19,974 bases of DNA from Bacilli bacterium (GTDB lineage Bacteria; Bacillota_I; Bacilli_A; RF39; UBA660): assembly GCA_016302505.1 (NCBI GenBank), contig JAEDNL010000023.1, forward strand, positions 1 to 19,974. The letters run 5' to 3'. The translations under genes and the position numbers were made by a program. Under the pieces are notes generated by a model. The model ran no database searches. It saw nothing but the letters and a program-made list of their open reading frames with translations, and had not been told where the DNA came from. Positions 7,504-15,614 of this stretch are shown here, piece after piece (position 1 is the first letter of the stretch; the number at the start of each line of letters is the position of its first letter).

Positions 7504-9727
7504 AGAAATTAATACCTTTAACTTTCATTTCAGTAAGTTCATCATCTTCATCTTCTGGACGATCCATACTTCTTCTTTCAAGCATCATCCATACTCTTGG
7601 ACCAATTAATAATGATGAAATAGTACCAGCAATTAACCCTATTAATATAGCTATATTAAATGTTAAAATATCATTTAAACCAACACATAATAATGTAACT
7701 ATAGCAGTAGTAGTAGTAATACTAGTCCATATATTTCTAGTAATAGTTTCATTAGATGATATATTTACTAAATTTTCAAGTTCTTCGTTAGTTAATTTTT
7801 TTCTATTTTTATATAATTTCTTTCTATTATCTCTAATTCTATCAAATACAACAATTGTATCATTAATAGAATAACCAACAATTGTAAGAAGTGATGCTAC
7901 TATTATAAAGTCAACACTGATATTAAAAATTGCAAATATTGATAAAGTTATTAATAAGTCATGTAATAACATTAATATTCCTGATATAGCATAATTAATA
8001 TTAAATCTAATTGTCACATATAGAATAATTGCTATCATAGAATATACAAGTGCTTTAATAGCATTCTTTGTTAAATTACTAGTAACTAAATTACTTATTT
8101 CATTAACAGATGTATCAATTCCTAAATCTCTTAACTCAGATTTAACTTTAATTTCATCATTTTCTTCTAAAGTATCATTAAGTTTTAAATATCCTTCTGT
8201 TTTACTATTTAAATATGTATCATAATCTCTTAAATCATATTCTTTTACTATTTCTTTTATTTTATTAAAGTCTAATTCTTTATTACTAGATAAATTTATT
8301 TGTGTACCACCAGTAAAGTCAACTCCAAAGTTAAATCCACGTACTAATACAAATATAAATCCAATAGCAATAATAGATAGTGAAAAAATTATTGGTTTCT
8401 TAGCAAATTTTACATAATTAAATTTCTTAATTTCTTTATATTTTCCAATAAATAATTTTTCTTTATCATTGAATACTTTAGTTTTAACAGTCATTATTTG
8501 TAATACACGATATAATATTACACATGCAAATATTGTTATAAATATTGTAATAATTAGCATTGTAGCAAATCCTTTAACAGATGATTCACCAAATATATAT
8601 AGAATTACACCTGCAAGTAAAGTTGTTACATTCGCATCAATTATAGCTTTTAAACTATTTTTACTTCCTTCACTAACCGCAGGTATTAATTTTTTACCTT
8701 TTCTTAATTCATCTTTTATTCTATCATTTGATATTATTATTGAATCTACTGCCATACCTATACCCAATACTAAAGCAGCAATTCCCGTTAATGTAAGAAC
8801 TCCTCCTACTGCATTATATATAATGAATACAACTAATGCATATACAAATAAACATACACTTCCTATAACACCACTAATTCTATATTTATAGATTAATATT
8901 AATGCTATTAAAGCAAATGTTATTATACCAGCTATTCCAGTCTTAGTAATTGTTTCTGCTCCAAATGATGGTGATACACTCTTAGGTGTTGCCTCTTCAC
9001 TTAATTTAGTTGGAAGAGAACCACTATTTATTAAATCAACTAAAGTTTGTGCTTCTTCTTTAGTAAAATTACCTTGTATTACAACACTTCCTCCATCAAG
9101 TCCTTCTTTTACACTAGCAGCTGAAATACATTTCATATTTGAATTTTTTCCACAAGTTAATTTTTCATTCTCATAAGAATCTAATTCTTCATTATAATCA
9201 AGCCATATAACTATCATATTTTCTCCATTAGACTTTTGAGATATTTTTTTAGTTACCTCATAGAATTTAGAAGTATCTTTTATATCAAGTTTAACTTCAT
9301 ATTGAAAACTTTGACTATCTTGTGTTAAAGATGCTCCATTATTACCAAGTATATCACTAGTCATAAGTAATTTATCATTAGTATCTCTAAATGATAATAC
9401 AGCAGTAGTACTAATTCTTTGTCTTGCCTCTTCCTCATTAGATACACCAGGTAATTGAATTCTAATTAAATTATCACCTTCAAATGCAATAACAGGTTCA
9501 CTAACACCTAATGTATCTATTCTATTAACTATCGCAGTATATGTCTTATCTAAATCATCTTCTGTTAATTCTTTTCCTTTTTCTAAAGGTTCAATTTTAT
9601 ATAGTATTTCAAATCCTCCTTGAAGATCAATACCATAACTAATTTTATTTAATGTTGGTTTAATTAAAAAAATTCCTAGTATTATAATTGTCAAAACAAT
9701 TATTATTGGCTTTAATATTTTTTTCAT
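7502..9727 (-). CDS. secDF: Fused SecD-SecF protein-export membrane protein
   Basis: RND-type accessory of the SecYEG translocon that uses the proton gradient to pull secreted proteins outward. At 741 aa it matches the Bacillus-type single-chain SecDF. The SecD half starts with a membrane helix (about 5-24), then GIDLQGG (32-38), a large extracytoplasmic loop, and helices with GMAVDSIIISNDRI (D328). The SecF half begins near residue 435 with a membrane helix, GVDFTGGT (468-475), a second loop, and VGYSINDTIVVFDRIRD (D623). About 12 membrane helices are expected. The first loop carries two cysteines (C192, C200) that could form a small disulfide loop. A perfect AGGAGG precedes the ATG. It lies 11 nt after the comN-like gene and just before rel, with no recJ or apt between. 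Confidence 0.96.
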   Translation of the reverse strand: MKKILKPIIIVLTIIILGIFLIKPTLNKISYGIDLQGGFEILYKIEPLEKGKELTEDDLDKTYTAIVNRIDTLGVSEPVIAFEGDNLIRIQLPGVSNEEEARQRISTTAVLSFRDTNDKLLMTSDILGNNGASLTQDSQSFQYEVKLDIKDTSKFYEVTKKISQKSNGENMIVIWLDYNEELDSYENEKLTCGKNSNMKCISAASVKEGLDGGSVVIQGNFTKEEAQTLVDLINSGSLPTKLSEEATPKSVSPSFGAETITKTGIAGIITFALIALILIYKYRISGVIGSVCLFVYALVVFIIYNAVGGVLTLTGIAALVLGIGMAVDSIIISNDRIKDELRKGKKLIPAVSEGSKNSLKAIIDANVTTLLAGVILYIFGESSVKGFATMLIITIFITIFACVILYRVLQIMTVKTKVFNDKEKLFIGKYKEIKKFNYVKFAKKPIIFSLSIIAIGFIFVLVRGFNFGVDFTGGTQINLSSNKELDFNKIKEIVKEYDLRDYDTYLNSKTEGYLKLNDTLEENDEIKVKSELRDLGIDTSVNEISNLVTSNLTKNAIKALVYSMIAIILYVTIRFNINYAISGILMLLHDLLITLSIFAIFNISVDFIIVASLLTIVGYSINDTIVVFDRIRDNRKKLYKNRKKLTNEELENLVNISSNETITRNIWTSITTTTAIVTLLCVGLNDILTFNIAILIGLIAGTISSLLIGPRVWMMLERRSMDRPEDEDDELTEMKVKGINF

Positions 9728-9738
9728 GTTTTTTCCTC

Positions 9739-10014
9739 CTAAAGATTATTATTTTTATTAGATACATTTTGTATTTTACTAGTGACATAATTATTAATTT
9801 CGATATTACTTGAAAATAAAATATCATTTATAAGATCACACAGTTGTAAATCATGTTTCTTTTTCCAATTAGTTTCAACAAGATAATTCCATATATCTTC
9901 TTCATGAATATTTTTATATCCTAAATTATATAATTCTTTTACTTTAGAATATAATGCAGGTTTAACTCTATTATATAGTTCTTTAATACTCTTAAACTCA
10001 ATAGATTTATTCAT
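9739..10014 (-). CDS. comN: ComN-like post-transcriptional regulator family protein
   Basis: A 91-aa cytoplasmic protein. The core (LYSKVKELYNLGYKNIHEED followed by IWNYL, KKKHDLQLCDLINDIL and INNYV) fits the short ComN/YrzD family (Pfam 'post-transcriptional regulator'), recalled from knowledge and not searched. In B. subtilis ComN lies beside secDF and affects comE mRNA; the same adjacency to secDF here is strong support. Start: ATG at 10012-10014 has GGTG at 6-nt spacing; an upstream in-frame TTG (10024-10026) overlaps that region and is less likely. It is the first gene of comN-secDF-rel-dtd. With a pilin-like gene in the same window, a link to competence is possible but unproven. Confidence 0.75.
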   Translation of the reverse strand: MNKSIEFKSIKELYNRVKPALYSKVKELYNLGYKNIHEEDIWNYLVETNWKKKHDLQLCDLINDILFSSNIEINNYVTSKIQNVSNKNNNL

Positions 10015-10030
10015 ACACTTCACCAAAATA

Positions 10031-10059
10031 ATTATACAATATATTAATAAAAAAAGATA
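10031..10059 (-). promoter_or_regulatory. Possible promoter of comN-secDF-rel-dtd
   Basis: A TATAAT box (10031-10036) lies 16 nt upstream of the comN ATG region on the minus strand. The best -35 at 17 nt spacing is TATCTT (10054-10059), a weak match. It sits directly after the terminator of the M16 pair, where a new transcript must begin. Confidence 0.4.
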
Positions 10060-10062
10060 GTT

Positions 10063-10088
10063 AAAAAAAATAGAGTTTCCCCTATTTT
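10063..10088 (-). terminator. Intrinsic terminator after the M16 peptidase pair
   Basis: On the minus strand the stem AAAATAGGG (10080-10088) pairs with CTCTATTTT (10067-10075) around a GAAA tetraloop, with one G.U pair, followed by more T residues. It contains the stop codon of the upstream gene (10082-10084). Confidence 0.75.
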
Positions 10089-11347
10089 ATTGTTCTTATT
10101 ATAGATATATTATCAAATTCAAAAGAATTTAATATTTCATAAGCATCATCATATGTCATATTATATATTTTAGAATATTCATTATAATCAAGTTTTTCAT
10201 CCATCATTATAGATTCACATATAGTATATTCTATGTCTTCTATATTATCAAAATCACATATATATCCTTTTAAGTATAATTTCTTTTTTCTTTCAAAATC
10301 ACTTTTAGTAAGTTTTAATTTTTGAATATCTTTTTTAATTCTTTCTATAAATTTATCTCCATTAGTAGTAAAAGCAGATACACCTATAATAACATAGTCA
10401 TCTATTATATTTATTCCACTTCCCATATCTATAATGACATTTTCATTCTTATACTTTTCATATAATTCACTAGTAGCAGAAAAATTATTAGACATTATTA
10501 TATTTAAATATATTCTAAGTAGTGTATTATCTTTTATAGTGAAATTATTTCTTGGTATTTTAATACCTAATTTTATTCTTGGATATTCAGTATTCATAGA
10601 TATTTCTTCATATGGAATGAATACTTTTTTAATATCTTTCTTTTTTATTATTTTAGGTACATCTTTATTTGATAGTTTTATATTAGATAAATATTCATTT
10701 ATACAATTTAATATATTTTTAACTTCGAAATCACCAGTTACTATAATAAATGTATTTTTAGGAATATAGAAGTTATTATACACAGTCATTAAACTTTCCT
10801 TAGTTATTTTTTCTATATCACTTCTTTCACCAACAACAGTATTTTTCATGAATGAATCATTAAATAAATTTTTATATAAATGATCATACATATTTCTATC
10901 AATATCATCTTTATACATATCAATTTCTTCACCAATAATACCTTTTTCTTTTTCTACAGATTCATCAGTTATATTAGGATGATAGAAAAGTTCTAATAAT
11001 ATTTTTAAATTATCTATTATATTTATACTACCAAATATATTATAATTAGTTCCTCTATAGCTAGTCCACGCATTAGCAAGACTTCCAAGTTCATTTATTC
11101 TTTTAGATATTTCTATGTTTTCTGAAAGAGCCATAACTTTATGTTCAAGAAAATGAGCTGTACCAGGTATAATATCGTATATTTTATTACCTATTTTATA
11201 TTGTTCTACACATGCTCCATATTTAACTGATATAGATAAATAAAAGTTCTTAGTTTTTTTAGTAGGATACATATAAACAGTGATACCATTATCTAATGTT
11301 TCAATATATAGTTCTTCATCTACTTTTTCAAATATTTTCTTTTTCAT
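10082..11347 (-). CDS. M16 family zinc peptidase, YmfH-like (active member)
   Basis: 421 aa. The N-terminal half holds the inverted zinc motif HFLEH (H65, E68, H69) within GTAHFLEHKVM, followed by SLANAWTSYRGTNYNIF and VEKEKGIIGEEI with the probable third zinc ligand E141. This matches the insulinase/M16 fold of B. subtilis YmfH (aligned from memory). The C-terminal half is the degenerate M16 repeat. No signal peptide is seen, so it is probably cytoplasmic; the substrate is unknown. Its ATG overlaps the stop of the upstream inactive partner as TAATG, with AAAGGAG before it, suggesting equal production of a two-subunit enzyme, as in other active/inactive M16 pairs. Confidence 0.9.
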   Translation of the reverse strand: MKKKIFEKVDEELYIETLDNGITVYMYPTKKTKNFYLSISVKYGACVEQYKIGNKIYDIIPGTAHFLEHKVMALSENIEISKRINELGSLANAWTSYRGTNYNIFGSINIIDNLKILLELFYHPNITDESVEKEKGIIGEEIDMYKDDIDRNMYDHLYKNLFNDSFMKNTVVGERSDIEKITKESLMTVYNNFYIPKNTFIIVTGDFEVKNILNCINEYLSNIKLSNKDVPKIIKKKDIKKVFIPYEEISMNTEYPRIKLGIKIPRNNFTIKDNTLLRIYLNIIMSNNFSATSELYEKYKNENVIIDMGSGINIIDDYVIIGVSAFTTNGDKFIERIKKDIQKLKLTKSDFERKKKLYLKGYICDFDNIEDIEYTICESIMMDEKLDYNEYSKIYNMTYDDAYEILNSFEFDNISIIRTIK

Positions 11348-12603
11348 TAGTTATCTCCTTTCAATAAATATATTGTTTTAATATTTATTTTTTTATTAAG
11401 AAGAATTATCTCATCAACAGTAACACTATTTAATTTTTCTCTTAGCGTTTCAATATCTTCTGACTCTTCAAATTCTCTGATATAATATTTATTTACTTGA
11501 GATGTTACATCATCATAATAATTATTTAAATATGTATTAATAGTTTTTAAAGCATAATTATATAGTTTTTCAACCACTTTTCTATCACTCATCATTTCTA
11601 CACATTTTTTAATTAATGAGATAGATTTATCTGAATTATCTTTATTTATACCTGCATATATAGTAAGGGCATTATTATATTTTGAGTAATATGAACCAAT
11701 TGAATAACATAAAGAATTTTTCTCTCTTACTATATTAAATAATAATGAATCATTCATAGTACCAAGCATAGTATTATATACTTTTAGAACATGATTAAGT
11801 TCATGATATGTTGGTTTATTTATTCTATATCCAATTAATAATCTTGATTGTTTAAATGGTAATATGTTTTCTTTCATTATTAATTTATTATTATTTTTTT
11901 GTTTTATTTTTAAGTCTATTTTATCTTTAAGTGATTTAACTTTACTAAATTTATCAGTTATTATATCTATTATTTTATCATCATATTCACCATGAACAGC
12001 AATATCTATTTTATATTCGCCACTAAATAATTTATTATAAAAATCATATAGCATTGATGGATTTATTTTTTCTACCTCATCTATGGTAGGAATAGTTGCT
12101 TTTTCACTTGGAGTACCTTTATACATTATTTTTCCATATTCAATAGACGCATATTTAGCTGGATTATCTTTAACTGATTCTAATGATGTAATTACATCAT
12201 TTTTAATTATGTTAAAATAGTTTTCATCAAATCCATTTTTATCAACATTAGGGTTAAATAAAACTTCACAAAGAAAATCAATTGATTTTTCTAAATATTC
12301 TTTTTTAGTGTATTTTGGATTTAAAAAATCAAGAGAAAATGTAAATGATAATGAATTACCAGTTGATGAAAAAAATGAGGATACTTTTGCACCATAAAGT
12401 TCTTCTCCTTTTATTGCTATTTTATTTTTAGTATTATATTTTTTGGTAGAATAAACCATATTCTTAGTTAAAAGAACACCACTAGCAATATCATTTTTAT
12501 CATATTTTTTGGTTAAAAATACTACTACATTCAATATTTTAAATCTGTTACTATTTATTAAGTGTAATGTATAATTATCTTTTAATATTTTTTTATATTC
12601 CAT
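11347..12603 (-). CDS. M16 family protein lacking the zinc motif, YmfF-like
   Basis: 418 aa from the preferred start. Overall pattern and position match YmfF, the usual partner of YmfH. Where the HxxEH motif would be, the sequence reads GVLLTKNMVYSTKKY, with no zinc ligands, so it is presumably a non-catalytic partner. The later LLIGYRI and SLCYSIGSYYS segments fit the second half of M16 proteins, including the R/Y substrate-binding region. Start: an ATG at 12619-12621 is possible, but GAGGAG lies 6 nt before the in-frame ATG at 12601-12603, so the latter is preferred. It lies just downstream of the deoD terminator and is coupled by TAATG to the active member. ftsK upstream of ymfF-ymfH is also seen in Bacillus. 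Confidence 0.85.
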   Translation of the reverse strand: MEYKKILKDNYTLHLINSNRFKILNVVVFLTKKYDKNDIASGVLLTKNMVYSTKKYNTKNKIAIKGEELYGAKVSSFFSSTGNSLSFTFSLDFLNPKYTKKEYLEKSIDFLCEVLFNPNVDKNGFDENYFNIIKNDVITSLESVKDNPAKYASIEYGKIMYKGTPSEKATIPTIDEVEKINPSMLYDFYNKLFSGEYKIDIAVHGEYDDKIIDIITDKFSKVKSLKDKIDLKIKQKNNNKLIMKENILPFKQSRLLIGYRINKPTYHELNHVLKVYNTMLGTMNDSLLFNIVREKNSLCYSIGSYYSKYNNALTIYAGINKDNSDKSISLIKKCVEMMSDRKVVEKLYNYALKTINTYLNNYYDDVTSQVNKYYIREFEESEDIETLREKLNSVTVDEIILLNKKINIKTIYLLKGDN

Positions 12604-12631
12604 ATTGTTCTCCTCAAACATATTTTACCTT

Positions 12632-12660
12632 AAAAAAAGAAGAAAATCATCTTCTTTTTT
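12632..12660 (-). terminator. Intrinsic terminator after deoD
   Basis: An 11-bp stem (12633-12643 with 12650-12660, core GAAGA/TCTTC) with loop AAATCA (plus strand) and a T7 tract on the minus strand. It lies between deoD and the M16 pair. Confidence 0.75.
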
Positions 12661-12674
12661 ATTATTTACAAATT

Positions 12675-13379
12675 TTATTCTTTTATTATAGATTCTAATG
12701 CTAGAAAAATCATTTGATCAAGTTTTTGTTCTCTTTCTTTAGCATCTATTTCCACATGAGTTATTAAATTATCACTAATTGTAAGAATAGCTGTTGCCTT
12801 CTTTAAAAATTTCTTAGCGTTATAAAATAATGCATAGCACTCCATCTCAACAGCTTTACAACCTAAATTGATAAATTTAGAATAATCTTTATTTTCAGTA
12901 TAAAATGCTTCTGTAGTGTGTACTCTTCCTAATTTAGCATTTATTCTTTTAAGAGCAGCTGTTTGCATAATTATTCCGTTTAAGTCACCTGATGAATTAA
13001 TAATTTCAATGTCTTCTCTTCCAGCTTCTTCATCAAAATAAGTTTTTGAGTAACATGAATCAGCTACCAATAAATCATACACTTTTAAATCTTCACTATA
13101 ACTACCAGCAGTTCCAATTCTTATAATAGCATCTACATCATAATCATTAAATAATTCATAACTATAAATACCCATACTTCCAATACCCATTCCACTTGAA
13201 AATATTGTTACTGGGACACCTTTATATGTTCCAGTGTATGCAAGTTCTCCTCTTAAACTATTTACGAGTTTTGGATTTTCTAAATATTTATTTGCTATGT
13301 ATTTAGCACGATTAGGGTCACCTGGCATTAATACTCTTTTAGCAATTTGTTCTTTTTCAGCTTCTATATGTACTGTCAT
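12675..13379 (-). CDS. deoD: Purine nucleoside phosphorylase, DeoD type
   Basis: Phosphorolysis of purine (deoxy)nucleosides to base and (deoxy)ribose-1-phosphate, a cytoplasmic salvage step; the DeoD type is a homohexamer. At 234 aa it is full length. Recognisable features: H4 (from the neighbouring subunit's site), MPGDPNRAKYIA with G20 and R24 for phosphate, GMGIGSMGIYSYELF (63-77), IRIGTAGS with R87 and T90, VEMECYAL (177-184) for the ribose, and the catalytic Asp D203 in ISDNL. The ATG (13377-13379) overlaps the ftsK TAA as TAATG, with GAAGGTGA just upstream, so it is coupled to ftsK. An intrinsic terminator follows. The pairing of a salvage enzyme with division genes looks like gene packing, not function. 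Confidence 0.96.
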   Translation of the reverse strand: MTVHIEAEKEQIAKRVLMPGDPNRAKYIANKYLENPKLVNSLRGELAYTGTYKGVPVTIFSSGMGIGSMGIYSYELFNDYDVDAIIRIGTAGSYSEDLKVYDLLVADSCYSKTYFDEEAGREDIEIINSSGDLNGIIMQTAALKRINAKLGRVHTTEAFYTENKDYSKFINLGCKAVEMECYALFYNAKKFLKKATAILTISDNLITHVEIDAKEREQKLDQMIFLALESIIKE

Positions 13380-15604
13380 TATTCACCTTCCTTTTCTTCA
13401 AGTTTAATAAGTACATCTCTTGGTTTACTTCCTTTAGCAGGTCCAACTATACCTTCACTTTCAAATTGATCAATTATTCTTGCTGCTCTATTATATCCAA
13501 TACTATATTTCCTCTGAATTAATGATGCGCTTATTTGTCCCATTCTAACAGCATAGTCTAATACTTCATTATATAATACATCTCTATTTTCATTATTAGC
13601 ACCATCACTTGAAGTGGCAAATGATGAAGAAGAATTATTTGCCTCTAAATTGGTAAACTTTTCACTATATTTTGGCGGATGTGATTTAGATTTAACAAAA
13701 TCAACTACTCTTTGTATTTCATCATCGCTTACAAAACTTCCTTGTACTCTAGTAGGCGTATTATCATCCATTGGTTTATATAACATATCTCCTTTACCAA
13801 GAAGTTTTTCTGCTCCAACCATGTCTAATATAGTACGACTATCTATCGATGATGATACAGCAAAAGATATTCTTGTTGGAATATTAGATTTAACTACACC
13901 AGTAATTACATCAGTAGATGGCCTTTGAGTAGCTACTATTAAATGTATTCCTGCTGCCCTTGCAAGTTGTGTAATTCTCATAATTGAATCTTCAACTTCT
14001 TTGGCAGCAACAAGCATTAAGTCAGCAAGTTCATCTATTATAACTAATATAAATGGCATTTTCTTAAAACCGCAATCAGGATTCTTTTTAAGTTGTTTTT
14101 CTACATATTCATTATAAGTTGATATGTTTTTAGTACCACTATTTTTAAATGTTTCATATCTATCATCCATCTCAACTACTATTTTTTGTAAGGCAGCACT
14201 TGCCTTTTTAGGATCTGTTACAACAGGCATAAGTAAATGAGGTATTCCTTCATATGCATTAAATTCAACTTTTTTAGGATCAATAAGTACCATTTTTACT
14301 TCATCTGGAGTAGACCTCATAATTACAGATAAAATTATATTATTAATACATACGCTCTTACCGCTTCCAGTAGCACCTGCTACTAACATATGAGGAGTTT
14401 TATTGATTTCAACACATTTAACATTACCCATTATATCTCTACCAAGAGGAGCAGCTAGTTTAGAATCTTTATATTTAGGATTTTTTTCTAAATCTTCCAT
14501 TATTTCTCTCATAGATACAGGTATTATAGTTTGATTAGGTATTTCTATACCAACAGTACTTTTACCAGGTATAGGAGCTTCTATTCTAACCTCTTTAGCA
14601 GACAATTCAAGTGCAATTTCTCTTGATATACTAAGTACCTTGTTAACTTTAGTACCCCTTTGCAATTCCATTTCATACTGAGTAACCGCAGGCCCTACAT
14701 GTATTTCTATTACTTTAGCTACCATACCAAAATCATTAAATACTCTTTCTAATTTTTTAGTATTCGCAGCAATAACTTCTGTTGAATTTACTTTTCCTTT
14801 AGATTTAGGCATGTTAAGTAAATTAATAGACGGTTTTATATAAGGTGTATCACAATAACTTACCGGTTCATTAATAATAGGTTCTTTTACTTCCTCTTTA
14901 GCCTCTTGTTTTTTCTCTAAATAATCTTCAACACTAGTAATAACAACTTTATTATCCTTAAGAGGTTCTTTCATTGAAGGACTAATATCTTTAACATTAA
15001 TATCATCTTCTTCATCATCAATTTCTTTCTTTTTAAATATCTTTTTAAAAGGAGAAAATATTGTAGATAAACAATCACTAAGTGTTAAATCAAACAGCAT
15101 TATTAACCCAAACGAAGCAATAATTATTATTACTATATAAGTTCCCTCTATATCAAATAGTGGTACAAATGAAAATGTAAATAATGCACCAATCATACCA
15201 CCACCAGTATTTCTAATTTCACTATCAATATCGTAAGCCAAAACTATATTATTATAAGTTTCAGACATAATATTAGTTTTAATATCATTTGAACTTACAT
15301 AGTTAATATGTGAAAATAGTAATATAGCAAATATTATTGAATAAACACCAATAAGTCTTCCTGTAAAATAATTTGGTTTATCCCTTTTACCTATTAAATA
15401 TAGTGATAGACAAATTGATAATATCAAGAATACAGCCCACCAATTTCCAAATAGAAATATAGAAAATTTTTTAATTATTCCACCAACTATACCTTTTTGA
15501 CCTAAGCCAAGTATAGAAAGTACTAAAACAATTATTCCTGTACATTCTTTTTTATATTTGAATCCAGTATTTTCCTCAATTTTTTGTTTTTTCTTTTTAG
15601 CCAC
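13379..15604 (-). CDS. ftsK: DNA translocase FtsK/SpoIIIE
   Basis: Septum-located ATPase that pumps DNA during chromosome segregation. 741 aa. The N-terminus has several membrane helices (about 22-175, probably four). A short acidic/lysine linker (about 190-270) is followed by the alpha/beta motor: Walker A GATGSGKS (410-417), Walker B VIIDELADLM (521-530), and GIHLIVATQRPSTDVITGVV (552-571). The C-terminal gamma winged helix (about 678-736, with LIQRKYSIGYNRAARIIDQF) reads KOPS/SRS-type polar sequences. The start is GTG (15602-15604) with AGGTGA 7 nt upstream. It sits 10 nt after ezrA. SpoIIIE and FtsK cannot be distinguished by sequence alone; nothing else here indicates sporulation. Confidence 0.96.
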   Translation of the reverse strand: MAKKKKQKIEENTGFKYKKECTGIIVLVLSILGLGQKGIVGGIIKKFSIFLFGNWWAVFLILSICLSLYLIGKRDKPNYFTGRLIGVYSIIFAILLFSHINYVSSNDIKTNIMSETYNNIVLAYDIDSEIRNTGGGMIGALFTFSFVPLFDIEGTYIVIIIIASFGLIMLFDLTLSDCLSTIFSPFKKIFKKKEIDDEEDDINVKDISPSMKEPLKDNKVVITSVEDYLEKKQEAKEEVKEPIINEPVSYCDTPYIKPSINLLNMPKSKGKVNSTEVIAANTKKLERVFNDFGMVAKVIEIHVGPAVTQYEMELQRGTKVNKVLSISREIALELSAKEVRIEAPIPGKSTVGIEIPNQTIIPVSMREIMEDLEKNPKYKDSKLAAPLGRDIMGNVKCVEINKTPHMLVAGATGSGKSVCINNIILSVIMRSTPDEVKMVLIDPKKVEFNAYEGIPHLLMPVVTDPKKASAALQKIVVEMDDRYETFKNSGTKNISTYNEYVEKQLKKNPDCGFKKMPFILVIIDELADLMLVAAKEVEDSIMRITQLARAAGIHLIVATQRPSTDVITGVVKSNIPTRISFAVSSSIDSRTILDMVGAEKLLGKGDMLYKPMDDNTPTRVQGSFVSDDEIQRVVDFVKSKSHPPKYSEKFTNLEANNSSSSFATSSDGANNENRDVLYNEVLDYAVRMGQISASLIQRKYSIGYNRAARIIDQFESEGIVGPAKGSKPRDVLIKLEEKEGE

Positions 15605-15614
15605 TTTAAGTCAC

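Noticed and set aside
12619..12621. Upstream ATG as the start of the YmfF-like gene.
   Set aside because: The GAGGAG ribosome-binding site lies between it and the in-frame ATG at 12601-12603, which is at ideal spacing.
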